Source: Sandaracinus sp964481145 (GTDB lineage Bacteria > Myxococcota_A > Polyangia > Polyangiales > Sandaracinaceae). From it: a stretch of 64,000 bases of DNA. The notes below the pieces were generated by a model. The model was not told where the DNA came from. It was given only the letters and a program-made list of their open reading frames with translations, and made no database searches. The number at the start of each line of letters is the position of its first letter. Position 1 is the stretch's first letter. Positions 8,819-18,057 of this stretch are shown here, piece after piece. Made by a program: the position numbers and the translations under genes. The DNA lies in NCBI GenBank assembly GCA_964481145.1, contig CAYZTA010000008.1, positions 62,001 to 126,000 of the forward strand, in the 5' to 3' direction.

Positions 8819-9847
8819 TCAGGATGTGAACGTGGCCTCGACGATCCGTTCGAGTGTGCTGCGCTCTTCGCGAATCGAGCGGGCCAACGACAACTGCGAC
8901 GCCGCGCGGGCGCGGTTGTGCGCGACGCGTGACGGATATCGCGCCTTGTCCCATCCGAAATACGTGTCGAGGATCGCGTCGAGCGCGAAGCGACTCGAGA
9001 GCTCGAGCGCGATGGTCTCGGTGCCGAGCACGAGAGACGAGATCTCCTCGGGGTCGAGTTCTCCTCGCATCGTTTCTCCCCAACCTCGAAGTGCCGCCTC
9101 GAACATTTCGATATCGATCTTCGCGCCCTCGGCGCTCTCTCCTCCCGGATTGCACCACGATCGCAGAGCGTCGCCCATCTCGTGCGCGAGGATTCCGTGG
9201 CCCAAGGTATCCAAGTCGAGCAGCGCGATTGCGTGCTCACCGGCTCGGTCGAAGAGAATGTTCGATATCTTCAGGTCCTGATGGAGGATCCGACGTCGGG
9301 TCGTCTCCAAAGGTGGGAGCGTGTCCGCGTGCTCCAGGATGGCCTCACCGATGTCTCGCGCGGCCGCCACGAAGGGTCCGTCGGTCGTCAGCGCGGCTTT
9401 CAGTCGTTCGAGATGCTGCGCCGTGTCGTGCACTCCCACCCGCACGAAATGAAAGGTGTGATCCAGGTCCGTGACTGCACGATGGAACTGGCCCACGATG
9501 AGACCCGCGCGATAGGCCGCCGATGGGTTTGGAATCTCGGTGTGCACCCGCCCTTCGAGGAACGTGAGCGCGCGCCACACCTCACCGTGTTCATCGAGCC
9601 AGAGGGCACCTTCCTGTGTTCGGACCACGCGTGGGGTCAGGAGCCCTTTGCGCTCGAGATGAAGGGTCACGGCCTCGATGTCGAGGTTCACTTCGCCTGC
9701 AAAGATCGGGTGAAGGCACTGCAACACGAGCGGGGATTCATCCCCGCGATCCACGCGATAGGTACGATTGATGAGCCCGATCGTGATGGGCTCGATCGCC
9801 CCTTGCTCTGCTCCCCATGCCGAAAGCACATGGGCCGGGGGACTCAC
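8819..9847 (-). CDS. APH-family phosphotransferase
   Basis: A 342-residue member of the aminoglycoside-phosphotransferase/choline-kinase-like fold. The Brenner motif HQDLKISNILF at 189-199 supplies the catalytic Asp191, and LDLDTLGHG at 210-217 supplies the Mg-binding Asp. The N-lobe carries INRTYRV and LVLQCLHPIFAG. Closest in style are small-metabolite kinases acting on sugars or amino sugars (N-acetylhexosamine kinase-like), not resistance enzymes. Its ATG overlaps the stop of obg by four bases (ATGA), so it is translated by coupling with obg; this link to a ribosome-associated GTPase gives no direct hint of substrate. Confidence 0.8.
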   Translation of the reverse strand: MSPPAHVLSAWGAEQGAIEPITIGLINRTYRVDRGDESPLVLQCLHPIFAGEVNLDIEAVTLHLERKGLLTPRVVRTQEGALWLDEHGEVWRALTFLEGRVHTEIPNPSAAYRAGLIVGQFHRAVTDLDHTFHFVRVGVHDTAQHLERLKAALTTDGPFVAAARDIGEAILEHADTLPPLETTRRRILHQDLKISNILFDRAGEHAIALLDLDTLGHGILAHEMGDALRSWCNPGGESAEGAKIDIEMFEAALRGWGETMRGELDPEEISSLVLGTETIALELSSRFALDAILDTYFGWDKARYPSRVAHNRARAASQLSLARSIREERSTLERIVEATFTS

Positions 9848-10932
9848 GAGAGCGACTCCGTGTCGTCTTCTTCGAGCTCCACCCGTTCGGAACGTCGGGG
9901 CAGAGGAACGTTGCGTGGCGAAGGGGCGATCGGTGTGGCGTCGATCCGCTTCACCATCGCGCGCTGCAACTCGTCGATTCCTTCTCCTGTCGCCGCCGAA
10001 AAGGCGAGCACGGTGTCGATCCCTCGTTGTTTCATCCCGCGACGGATCGAAGGAAGACGTTTCTTGACGTCGGGCAAATCGATCTTGCTGACCGCCACGA
10101 TCATCGGGCGCGCGGCGAGCTCGGGCTCGAAGCGCTCGAGCTCCTTCATGAGCACATCGAAATCGCGAAGCGGCTTCCGAGAGGGGTCTGGGTCGAGTGT
10201 GAGGATGTGGAGAAGCACCCGCGTCCTCTCCACGTGCTTGAGGAAACGATGTCCAAGCCCAGCCCCTTCGGCCGCACCTTCGATGATCCCCGGAATGTCG
10301 GCGACCACGAAGCTTCGCTCGTCGATCATGGCGACCCCGAGGTTGGGCACCAAGGTCGTGAATGGATAGTCGGCGATCTTCGGTCGGGCCCGTGAGATGC
10401 GAGAAACAAGGGTGCTTTTGCCGACATTCGGAAACCCGAGCAACCCCACGTCCGCCAGCAACTTGAGCTCCAGACGCAACATGCGCGCTTCGCCCGGCTC
10501 CCCCGGCTCGGCGCGTCGTGGCGCGCGATCTTGCGGTGTGGCGAAGTGAATATTGCCGCGCCCACCTTTGCCACCACGGGCGACGATGTGCGTTTTCCCA
10601 AGTGTGTCGAGATCGGCGAAGAGCTCCCCGGTCGCGGCATCGAAGACCTGGGTGCCCACCGGAACACGGATCACGTGATCGGGGCCAGCCGCTCCATATT
10701 GGTCTTTTCCACGGCCATTTTCGCCGTTTTCAGCGACGACTTTACGGCGATACCGCAGGTCGAGGAGCGTCGAGAGCCGCTCGTCCGCGACGAAGACGAC
10801 ATCTCCACCTTTGCCGCCATCGCCGCCCGCCGGGCCGCCCAATGGGATGAATTTCTCTCGCCGGAAAGCGACGCTTCCATTGCCGCCGTCACCTCCGCGG
10901 ACCTCGACCGTGACCTCGTCGACGAAGCGCAT
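9844..10932 (-). CDS. obg: GTPase Obg/CgtA
   Basis: A 362-residue Obg GTPase. Residues 1-160 are the Gly-rich Obg fold (GGDGGNGSVAFRREKF, GGPAGGDGGKGGDVVF), followed by the G domain: G1 GFPNVGKS at 166-173, G2 around DYPFTTLVPNLG, G3 DIPG, G4 SKID, G5 SAATGEG. The C-terminal tail is short, acidic and poorly conserved, as is normal. Obg acts in 50S ribosome maturation and stress control and is essential in most bacteria. It is the first gene of a minus-strand pair with the phosphotransferase. No rplU-rpmA is seen upstream, where these genes often lie; a divergent large regulator gene is there instead. Confidence 0.95.
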   Translation of the reverse strand: MRFVDEVTVEVRGGDGGNGSVAFRREKFIPLGGPAGGDGGKGGDVVFVADERLSTLLDLRYRRKVVAENGENGRGKDQYGAAGPDHVIRVPVGTQVFDAATGELFADLDTLGKTHIVARGGKGGRGNIHFATPQDRAPRRAEPGEPGEARMLRLELKLLADVGLLGFPNVGKSTLVSRISRARPKIADYPFTTLVPNLGVAMIDERSFVVADIPGIIEGAAEGAGLGHRFLKHVERTRVLLHILTLDPDPSRKPLRDFDVLMKELERFEPELAARPMIVAVSKIDLPDVKKRLPSIRRGMKQRGIDTVLAFSAATGEGIDELQRAMVKRIDATPIAPSPRNVPLPRRSERVELEEDDTESLS

Positions 10933-11085
10933 CGTTTCCTCTTTCGCCCTTTTCGGGGCTGCGTCGTCTACGTCGATCGAGGAACCGCCGCAAGAGGATC
11001 CATGCCTCAGAGCACACCAAAGTCGGTGGCTCGAGCGTTGGAAGGGCTCTCACATTTGTGATTCGTCATGTAGGATGGCGCGCGA

Positions 11086-14000
11086 ATGGGTCCCGAGAGC
11101 TCCAGGCCGACGCCGCTCGGCGTCGCACGTGCACGGTTCGTCGATGGTTTGCCTCGAAAGGCTGCCGAGCTGCGCGGCTCGATCGCGCTCTTGGCGGGAG
11201 CGCCGACCGAAGAGCGGCCTCGAGAGGAGCTGAGGCGACGGTTGCACGCGCTTTTTGCGTCCGCACAAGTCTTTCAAATTGGCCCGCTCGCGCTCGCGAT
11301 CCGCGACGCCATCATCCGACTCGATGCAGCACGCGACGAAAAGCGCTCGCTCTCCGACGAGGACATCGAAGTCTTGGCGACTTTGGCGAGCACGCTTCCT
11401 GAGCTTGGTCAGGCCGAGCCCGGGACATTGGAGGTGGAGGGGCTGGGCTCTTCCCCGGGCAGCATTCCAGCCGGGCCAAGGTCTTCCGGGTTTCCAACGA
11501 GTGCATCCGTCCTGCCAGGGCCTTCGAGCATCTCGGTCGTGCCTCGGCCAGAGACGATTTCAGAGATTTCACGCCCACAACCGGCGACGGCTTCGACGCG
11601 CCCGGGTCGCACTGGAGGGGTGACCCTTCGAGGGATTCCCACGCCTTCACCGCCCCCGGAATCCCCTCTGAACCTCGCGCATGGTGCGGTCTCTCCCGTA
11701 ATTATTCAAGGCGAGGCGCCCCCCCACGTGATGATCATCGCGCCGAACGCGGTGACCACCTCGAACGAAGACAACGCGGATCCGTCGAGCGCGGCGACGT
11801 TGGGGACCCGCCTCGATACCGTGACGAGCTTGCTCGTGGTGGATGGGGCGGAGTGGCAGGTCCAGCTGCGCACGCTTCTGCCCGCCGAGCGCTTCGAAGT
11901 GCTGGCTGCGGCCGATCCCGAAGAAGCGCTTCGGGTCGCGCGCTCGAGCGCACCCGATGTGGTCATCATCGATGCGACGATGCTCGGGCAGGCGGGCGTC
12001 GAGTTCGTCCGTCGCCTCCGCAATGATCCTTTGACGGATTTCGTTCCCGTCATCGCCACCGCGAAAGCGGGCGCTCTGCCGGATGCGGCTGCGCTCGAGG
12101 CCCTGGGCGCCGATGATTCGCTCAGCAAGCCGTTTCAAGTGGATGAGCTCAAACGGGCACTGAGCCGAATGAATAGCCCCTCGCGGGGTGCTCTGTCGGG
12201 GCTCGCTGGAGAGCACACCATCGAGGAAGTGGCCGCCCGCATCGCCGATGAGGTGAAGCGAGGATTGAGCGAGTCGGCCGATCGCGGAAAAGAGCTCAAA
12301 GTGCCGCTCGGAGACGGCACCGAGGTCCTCGCGGCGGCGTGGTCTGCCATCGGCCGGGTGCGGGCCCATGTGTCCTCGCGCAGTGGTGGTCGGGTTCGCT
12401 TCAAGGACGAACGTGCCGCGGGAGGTCCGGCCTTCCTCTCGCTCTTGGACGACGACACCGAAGTTCCGAGTTTTGCTCCCGTGAGCTTGCGCGAACGGCA
12501 CATCCTCGTCGCGGATGACGACCCCGCGGTGGTGTGGTTCTTCGCGGGTCTCTTGCGTGAGGAGGGCGCGATTGTCGATGAAGCGGGCGACGGCCTCATG
12601 GCGCTCGAGGTCTCTCGTAAAAAGAGGCCGGACATCCTCATCAGCGACATCCTGATGCCGCGCCTCGATGGGTTTGCGCTCACCCGCGAGTTCAAGCGCG
12701 ACCCCGCGCTCGCCGATGTGCCCGTCATCCTCATTTCGTGGAAGGAAGACTTCCTTCAGCGGATGCGCGAGCTGCAGTCGGGAGCGAGTGGCTATCTCCG
12801 AAAAGAAGCGGCCGCGAGCAAGATCATCGAATGCGTCAAAGACGTGCTGCGTCCGCGCGCACGACTCGAGGCACAACTGCGTGCTGGCGGGGATGTGAGG
12901 GGGAGTCTCGAGAGGACCGGAATCATTCCCCTCATCAAGACCACCGCGGTCGAGCGTCCGAACGCGCGCATCACGGTGCGCGATGCATGGAATCTGTTCG
13001 AGCTCGACCTGCGGGATGGCCATCTCGTGGATTTGACGCGCACCGCGAGTGACGGTTCGTTTTCGCGTGGCCCCCGAGTCGTCATACCGCTCCTTGGTGC
13101 GACGGTCGGACGGTTCGCGATCACCGATGCACACGGCACCGTACGGGCCAGCATCAAAGAGCCCCTCGATGAGATGTTGGAAAAGGGCGCTGCGCAAATC
13201 GGTGCGCTGATCGATGCGATCTCTGGCAAAGGCATCGCGCTCGCTGCGCAAGTCGAGTTCGACGACGATGTGCTCGCATCACTCCTTCATGTCTCGCCAG
13301 AGCCCATGCGCGAGACCGTAGCTCGCATCCGAAACGGCAAAGGGCCCCGTGCATTGCTGCTGGGTGGTGAGATCGCGCCGCACGAGCTCGAGGCCGTGCT
13401 CCTCGATTTGGCGAGGCAAGGCGCGATCATCGGCGTGCGAGGCGAGGAGGGCGAAGATCGAATCGCGATCGCAGCGCATCAGCGCGGCATGATGGAGCTG
13501 CCTACCCGAACGCCGAGCATTTTCCCAGAGCTCACGGGGAGTGATGGCGCGGAGGGCGAGGCCGCCTCGTCCGAGGAACAAACGAAAAAGAACTGGGCCG
13601 AGACGCAGCGGATGGTCGCGCGATCGCGGCCTCCTGCCTCGAGACGCAGTGTCCCGGCGGCGAGGGACAGCATCCCTGCCGAGATCCTCGAGTTGGACGA
13701 ACCAGAGACGGATCCCGGGCCGCGCCGCAAGCCTCCGGTTCCTCCCCAAGCCCCTCCGCGCCCCGAGAACAGCGCAGAAGAAGAGAAGGGCGTTCGAGCC
13801 TCCGTCGATGCGGTGGCCCCACCCCCTGATCCCAAGCCGAACAAGGCGCCAGAAAGCCTCTCGCAGGGACGAGAGAGTCGGCGGCCTCCACGGCCGGTCG
13901 TGGAACCTGGGCCGCCGGTGGAAGCCGAATCTGGGATGGGAACCGTCGGATGGGCCATCTTGCTTGGGATTCTCTTCATTGTTGCGTTCGTGATCGTCAA

Positions 14001-14409
14001 TCGATTCTTCTCCGGAGGAAGTTCGGTGTCCGAGGAGGTCGTCGATGCGCCGTTGCCGGCGGAATCCGCACCATCCGAGGCCGAAGAACCGCCCCCTCCG
14101 AGTGAAGCGCCAGAAGCACAAGAAGAGCCGAGGCTTCTTGCTGGATATGGAGAAGAGCAGCCAGGAGTGGCCCCCTCATTCGGAGTTCATGTGGAGCAAG
14201 GGCAGGGGTTGCTCGTGCTCGAGCCCATGAACGACGGCTCGATGGTTCGTGTACGGGTTGCGAACCAGGAACACGTCGTGACGACGGATCCGGTGGCGTT
14301 TGCCATCGAAGCGGGCGTTCATGAAGTGGCATTTCGACGAGGCGACGATCTCTCGTTTCGTTTCGTGAGAATTCAGGCGGGGACCACGCGACGCGTACCT
14401 CCTCCTTGA
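11086..14409 (+). CDS. Membrane-anchored twin-receiver regulator with DUF4388-like domain
   Basis: An 1107-residue multidomain protein. An N-terminal helical region (about 15-85) resembles a phosphotransfer domain, with LHALFASAQVF putting His54 where Hpt proteins have H-x-L-K-G. A first receiver spans about 245-360; its acidic pocket is VVDG instead of DD, but the acceptor Asp296 (VVIIDATM) and Lys (LSKPF) are present. A second receiver spans about 470-595 with intact ADDD, Asp521 (ILISDILMPRLDG) and Lys. A DUF4388-like region follows (about 605-720). One membrane helix near 956-975 (WAILLGILFIVAFVIVN) leads to a C-terminal PEGA-like beta domain (VHVEQGQGLLVLEP) that should be periplasmic. 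No output DNA-binding domain is visible. Confidence 0.75.
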   Translation: MGPESSRPTPLGVARARFVDGLPRKAAELRGSIALLAGAPTEERPREELRRRLHALFASAQVFQIGPLALAIRDAIIRLDAARDEKRSLSDEDIEVLATLASTLPELGQAEPGTLEVEGLGSSPGSIPAGPRSSGFPTSASVLPGPSSISVVPRPETISEISRPQPATASTRPGRTGGVTLRGIPTPSPPPESPLNLAHGAVSPVIIQGEAPPHVMIIAPNAVTTSNEDNADPSSAATLGTRLDTVTSLLVVDGAEWQVQLRTLLPAERFEVLAAADPEEALRVARSSAPDVVIIDATMLGQAGVEFVRRLRNDPLTDFVPVIATAKAGALPDAAALEALGADDSLSKPFQVDELKRALSRMNSPSRGALSGLAGEHTIEEVAARIADEVKRGLSESADRGKELKVPLGDGTEVLAAAWSAIGRVRAHVSSRSGGRVRFKDERAAGGPAFLSLLDDDTEVPSFAPVSLRERHILVADDDPAVVWFFAGLLREEGAIVDEAGDGLMALEVSRKKRPDILISDILMPRLDGFALTREFKRDPALADVPVILISWKEDFLQRMRELQSGASGYLRKEAAASKIIECVKDVLRPRARLEAQLRAGGDVRGSLERTGIIPLIKTTAVERPNARITVRDAWNLFELDLRDGHLVDLTRTASDGSFSRGPRVVIPLLGATVGRFAITDAHGTVRASIKEPLDEMLEKGAAQIGALIDAISGKGIALAAQVEFDDDVLASLLHVSPEPMRETVARIRNGKGPRALLLGGEIAPHELEAVLLDLARQGAIIGVRGEEGEDRIAIAAHQRGMMELPTRTPSIFPELTGSDGAEGEAASSEEQTKKNWAETQRMVARSRPPASRRSVPAARDSIPAEILELDEPETDPGPRRKPPVPPQAPPRPENSAEEEKGVRASVDAVAPPPDPKPNKAPESLSQGRESRRPPRPVVEPGPPVEAESGMGTVGWAILLGILFIVAFVIVNRFFSGGSSVSEEVVDAPLPAESAPSEAEEPPPPSEAPEAQEEPRLLAGYGEEQPGVAPSFGVHVEQGQGLLVLEPMNDGSMVRVRVANQEHVVTTDPVAFAIEAGVHEVAFRRGDDLSFRFVRIQAGTTRRVPPP

Positions 14410-14457
14410 AAACGAGTCGAATCGCCTTTTCACACGACGTGTTTCATGCCGGTCGTT

Positions 14458-14487
14458 TGACCCTCGTGAAGCAACCGTGCTATCCGC
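14458..14487 (+). promoter_or_regulatory. Possible sigma-70-type promoter upstream of the phosphatase-superfamily lipoprotein
   Basis: TTGACC (14458-14463) and TATCCG (14482-14487) are 18 bases apart and lie about 80 bases before the ATG at 14566. The -35 is good, the -10 is weak, so this is only a candidate. Confidence 0.35.
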
Positions 14488-14565
14488 CAGTCACTGCACG
14501 CGCACCCAGGGAACGCCGGTGCAGGTGAGCCGGCATTCGAAACGTGGAGCGCGTCTGGAGGTCTC

Positions 14566-16968
14566 ATGTCGCGTGCCGGGCTGCTTTCCTGGGTATTGAC
14601 CGTTGGATTTGGATGTTTCGGGCTCTCTGCCTGCGGTTCGGAGAACGCGGGTGGCGCGAACGATCCGACGGGCGAAGGCAGTGGCGGTGGAGGTGCCGCG
14701 GCGGCTCCTCAAGCCGAAGTGCCAGAAGCGGCGCGCAGTCTTCGCATGCAGCAGGACTTGCTCGAGATGGCGCACCTCGCCGACGTGGATCACCACGGTC
14801 TCTATCTCGATTTTGGCACGCCTTCGCGGATGAAATACACGATCGGTCGCTGGCGTACGGGCTGGGGCTCCGATGGAGCCGATGGCGACGAGACATTCAC
14901 ACACGCGACCGATGCCGCGCGTGTCTATTTCCCTGTGCGCGAAGTGGGACCCATGACGATGCGCATTCGTCTGCGTCCGATCGGGACGCGGCGAATGCAG
15001 ATCTTCATCAACAACCGTTCGCTTCCCGAGGGAATCAGCCTCGCTGAAGGAGCCGAGTTCCGCGATTACGACGTGCCGATCTCCGCCGACATGCTCCGCG
15101 CCGGGGAGAACGCGCTTCTCTTGCGTTTTGGCGGCACCACGCGCGTGGGTGACGAGAACGTCGCGGTGGCCGTGAGCTCCATTCGCTTCATGTCGGGGGC
15201 ACCCGCCGCCAACGATCAATTCCTTCCGCCCGAGCTCGACGCGCTCGTCGCCCGCATCGATGTTGGCGGCACCGAGCGTCAGGCGCTCGGGATTCGCGCG
15301 CCGATGACGCTCAGCTATCACGTCGAGATTCCACAAGGCGCCCGTCTGGTGTTCGGTGTGGGCGGTGAAGGACAAATCGCTGGCGCGCGTGCGCGCGTCG
15401 TCGTGCAGCCCGAAGGTGGTGAGCGCGCCGAAGTGTTCTCTGCTGCGCTCACCAATCGTTGGGACGATCAATCGATCGATCTCTCGCGTGTTGCGGGACA
15501 AGTGGTGCGCATCGACTTGATCGGGGAAACGTCGGGCGAAGCGCAAGCGGGAGCTGGGCGCATCGCATGGTCGGTGCCAGCGATCATGGTTCCGCCGCCG
15601 CAGCTCGCCGAGACTCCGCCTGTGCGCAACGTCGTGGTGCTTCTCATCGACACGCTGCGCGCGAGCAAGCTGCGTCCCTACAATCCGCAGTCGCGCGTGC
15701 AAACACCGGTCTTCGATCGCCTCGCGGCCGAGGGGACGCTCTTTGCGGCAGCGCAGTCTCAGGAGAACTGGACCAAGCCGAGTGTGGCCTCGGTGCTCAC
15801 GGGCCTCACGCCCATGACGCACGGTGCCAAGACCGACGCCGCCATTCTCTCGGCCGATGTCGAGATGGTCAGCGAGTCCTTCGACGCGGCTGGTTTTGCG
15901 ACCGGAGCTTTCCTTGCGAATGGTTACGTCTCGGACCGTTTTGGTTTCGCGCAAGGGTGGGATCATTACACCAACTACATTCGCGAAAACCGCAGCACTG
16001 AAGCGGAGAACGTGTTCCAGGAGGCAGGGAACTTCATCGAGCAGCGTGGCAGCGAACGCTTTTTTGTCTACATCCAGACGATCGATCCGCACGTTCCGTA
16101 TGATCCTCCGGCCGAGTTCCTCTCGATGTACGACGCGCGCACGGATTATGCGGGGCAAGTTCGACCACGCATGACCGGTGATTTGCTCGAGCGCGCGAAG
16201 CGCAATCCACCCGCGGTCACGTTCGATGCGAGCGATCGCCGGAGGCTCGAGGCGCTGCACGATGGCGAGATCAGCTACCACGATCGTGAGCTGGGTCGTT
16301 TCCTCGAGCGCTTGGCGGCGCTCGGCCATCGCGATGACACACTCCTCGTGATCACCTCCGATCACGGCGAGGAATTCAACGATCATGGCAGCTGGGGCCA
16401 TGGTCATAGCGTCTACCAGGAGCTCCTCGGGGTACCGCTCCTCTTCTGGCGGCCTGGGACCGTTCCAGCACAGCGTGTCGCACATACGGTGTCGACCGTT
16501 TCAATTTCTCCGACCGTGCTCCAACTCGCGGGTGTGGACGGCTTGCGTCGCGCCGAAGGGCGCTCGCTCGTGCCCGATCTGCGCGGTGACATCCATCCGG
16601 GGCCGCAGGTTGCGTTCAGCGATTTCCTCGATGATCGTCGGGTGATCCGTGCCGGACGTTGGAAGCTCATCCTGCGTGGTCACAACCCCACCATGTTCGA
16701 CCTCGAGACCGATCCTGGGGAGCAGCGTGAGCTCGACATGAATCGTCATCCCATTGCGGCTCGCTATTTGCGCGTGTTGATCGGCCAGTATCTGGGCGCG
16801 GTCGATCGCGGCAACTGGCTGAGCGCGCGTCAGACCGCACGCACGGTCTCGAGTGGTGCGAACACTGCGCTCGACGCCGAGACGTGTGCGCAGCTCCGCG
16901 CGATGGGCTACGTGCCCGACTGTGCGGGTGTGGAAGCTGCGCCCACGACACGTGGACAGACCGACTGA
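14566..16968 (+). CDS. Sulfatase/alkaline-phosphatase-superfamily lipoprotein with Thr at the nucleophile position
   Basis: An 800-residue lipoprotein (VGFGCFGLSACG lipobox, Cys about residue 24), with GGAGG just upstream of the ATG. Residues about 60-340 are beta-rich and include two jelly-roll-like stretches (MTMRIRLRPIGTRRMQIFINN; LRAGENALLLRFGG) of carbohydrate-binding type. Residues about 355-700 are the sulfatase fold: LLIDTLRAS (Asp362 metal ligand), NWTKPSVASVLTGL, QTIDPHVPYDPP and TSDHGEEFNDHGSWGHG (second metal site). At the usual CxPSR/SxPSR nucleophile the residue is Thr403, so no formylglycine can form. A Thr nucleophile is used by phosphoglycerol and phosphoethanolamine transferases, so a lipid-headgroup transferase or hydrolase on the envelope is more likely than a sulfatase. 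Confidence 0.8.
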   Translation: MSRAGLLSWVLTVGFGCFGLSACGSENAGGANDPTGEGSGGGGAAAAPQAEVPEAARSLRMQQDLLEMAHLADVDHHGLYLDFGTPSRMKYTIGRWRTGWGSDGADGDETFTHATDAARVYFPVREVGPMTMRIRLRPIGTRRMQIFINNRSLPEGISLAEGAEFRDYDVPISADMLRAGENALLLRFGGTTRVGDENVAVAVSSIRFMSGAPAANDQFLPPELDALVARIDVGGTERQALGIRAPMTLSYHVEIPQGARLVFGVGGEGQIAGARARVVVQPEGGERAEVFSAALTNRWDDQSIDLSRVAGQVVRIDLIGETSGEAQAGAGRIAWSVPAIMVPPPQLAETPPVRNVVVLLIDTLRASKLRPYNPQSRVQTPVFDRLAAEGTLFAAAQSQENWTKPSVASVLTGLTPMTHGAKTDAAILSADVEMVSESFDAAGFATGAFLANGYVSDRFGFAQGWDHYTNYIRENRSTEAENVFQEAGNFIEQRGSERFFVYIQTIDPHVPYDPPAEFLSMYDARTDYAGQVRPRMTGDLLERAKRNPPAVTFDASDRRRLEALHDGEISYHDRELGRFLERLAALGHRDDTLLVITSDHGEEFNDHGSWGHGHSVYQELLGVPLLFWRPGTVPAQRVAHTVSTVSISPTVLQLAGVDGLRRAEGRSLVPDLRGDIHPGPQVAFSDFLDDRRVIRAGRWKLILRGHNPTMFDLETDPGEQRELDMNRHPIAARYLRVLIGQYLGAVDRGNWLSARQTARTVSSGANTALDAETCAQLRAMGYVPDCAGVEAAPTTRGQTD

Positions 16969-16979
16969 GCGAGACCTGC

Positions 16980-18047
16980 TCAGGGCGTGCGGAGGCAGTC
17001 ATAGGTGACTGCCTCTGCTGGTCCGTGATCGATCACCTCGAAGTCCTCGACCGTCAGCGCTGAGAGGTCACGCGGGCCGAGCAGCCCCTCCCAACGCGCC
17101 GTGGTACGTCGGTCACTCCGCGCGGTCAGCGCGATGTCGCCCCCATCCGCGTGGTACATGCCGTAACGTTGGAGCGCTCTGGCCACCACGCGGGCGCCTT
17201 CGCTGGGCAGCGTGTCGAGCGGATAATCGGCGCGAAGGCGCAAGTGGACGCCATATGAAGGGTTCTCCGCGCCACCCGTGGTGTTCGTTCCGTGGGTTGC
17301 GGGGGGCACCATGCTGCGCATGCGGATGCGGTCGTTGGGCAGGGTGAATCGAATCGCATGGGCGATCTCGCCAGCAGCCACCTCGTCGGCCGTGAAGAGG
17401 AGCGGTGAAATCGGAAAGCCCGCGGCGTCCGCGCTCGTGCATTGCAATCCCCGGCCGTCGCGCCCGTAACGACGAGAGGTATCCCAGACCGCAAGGCAGC
17501 CGCCATAGAACGTCTCGCCCGTGATGTTGGCGCGCCACATCTCGAAGAGCCTGTGCATCCTGGGGTCATGAACGAGGAGGTGGCAGTCGCCGTCGCCCAC
17601 ACACTCATAGCCGCTTTCGCCCTCGAGGTTGCCGCCCACTGGGACAGGTACGGGGACGTTGTCGCAATCGGGCTCATAGAAATCCTCCGTGGCTTCGAAG
17701 CTCCTCATCGGTGTCTCGTCGTCGGCGGTGAGCACTTCGATCGAAAAGTCGATTTGAAACCTATCTCCGTTGCCCCAACCGCCTGACTCGCGGAGCGCAG
17801 CGATCATCGTGCCGGAGTAGGGCGCAGGTGCGAGTTCAGAGACGTCATCGATCCAGAATCCGCCACGCTCGAAGAACTCATCGCTGGATGGTTGGCCGCC
17901 ACCGCTGTCGTGGGAAAGGTGCCCGCTGTCATTGGGAAGATGGCCGCTGTCGTGGGAAAGGTGCCCGCTGTCACTGCGGTCTGATGAACCGGAACAGCCC
18001 ACGGTCATGAGGCCGAGAGCCAAGAATCGACCGATCATTGGATGCAT
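16980..18047 (-). CDS. Hypothetical lipoprotein with HLSHDSG repeats
   Basis: A 355-residue lipoprotein. MIGRFLALGLMTVGC gives the lipobox; the start is either ATG 18047 (SD GAGGAGG only three bases away) or ATG 18038 (twelve bases away). Residues about 25-48 are a seven-residue tandem repeat (DSGHLSH, DSGHLPN, DSGHLSH, DSGG) forming a flexible acidic spacer. The rest looks globular, with Cys residues that could form disulfides (FYEPDCDN, GYECVGDGDCHLL, YGGCLAVWD, GLQCTSADA) and no family I recognise. It is convergent with the phosphatase-superfamily gene (11 nt apart) and divergent from polA. Confidence 0.65.
   Translation of the reverse strand: MHPMIGRFLALGLMTVGCSGSSDRSDSGHLSHDSGHLPNDSGHLSHDSGGGQPSSDEFFERGGFWIDDVSELAPAPYSGTMIAALRESGGWGNGDRFQIDFSIEVLTADDETPMRSFEATEDFYEPDCDNVPVPVPVGGNLEGESGYECVGDGDCHLLVHDPRMHRLFEMWRANITGETFYGGCLAVWDTSRRYGRDGRGLQCTSADAAGFPISPLLFTADEVAAGEIAHAIRFTLPNDRIRMRSMVPPATHGTNTTGGAENPSYGVHLRLRADYPLDTLPSEGARVVARALQRYGMYHADGGDIALTARSDRRTTARWEGLLGPRDLSALTVEDFEVIDHGPAEAVTYDCLRTP
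16992..17015. other. Perfect 10-bp inverted repeat at a convergent gene end
   Basis: gaggcagtca and tgactgcctc pair perfectly around a tagg loop. It lies inside the last codons of the minus-strand lipoprotein gene and about 25 bases beyond the stop of the plus-strand gene. There is no T-run on either strand, so it is not a standard intrinsic terminator, but it may protect mRNA 3' ends or stall polymerase. Confidence 0.5.
17902..17979 (-). repeat. 21-bp tandem repeat (3.7 copies) in a lipoprotein gene
   Basis: Units start at 17902, 17923, 17944 and a partial one at 17965, each beginning ccgctgtc. Units 1 and 3 are identical; unit 2 differs at several bases. The units encode the seven-residue HLSHDSG spacer right after the lipidated Cys. 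Confidence 0.9.
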
Positions 18048-18057
18048 TACCCTCCTC

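Noticed and set aside
11647..13251. 534-residue open frame on the minus strand
   Set aside because: Antisense to the twin-receiver gene, low-complexity composition, no motif.
14491..16485. 664-residue open frame on the minus strand across the phosphatase-superfamily gene
   Set aside because: It is fully antisense to a well-supported gene, rich in Arg/His/Glu and without any domain; high-GC DNA often keeps the opposite frame open.
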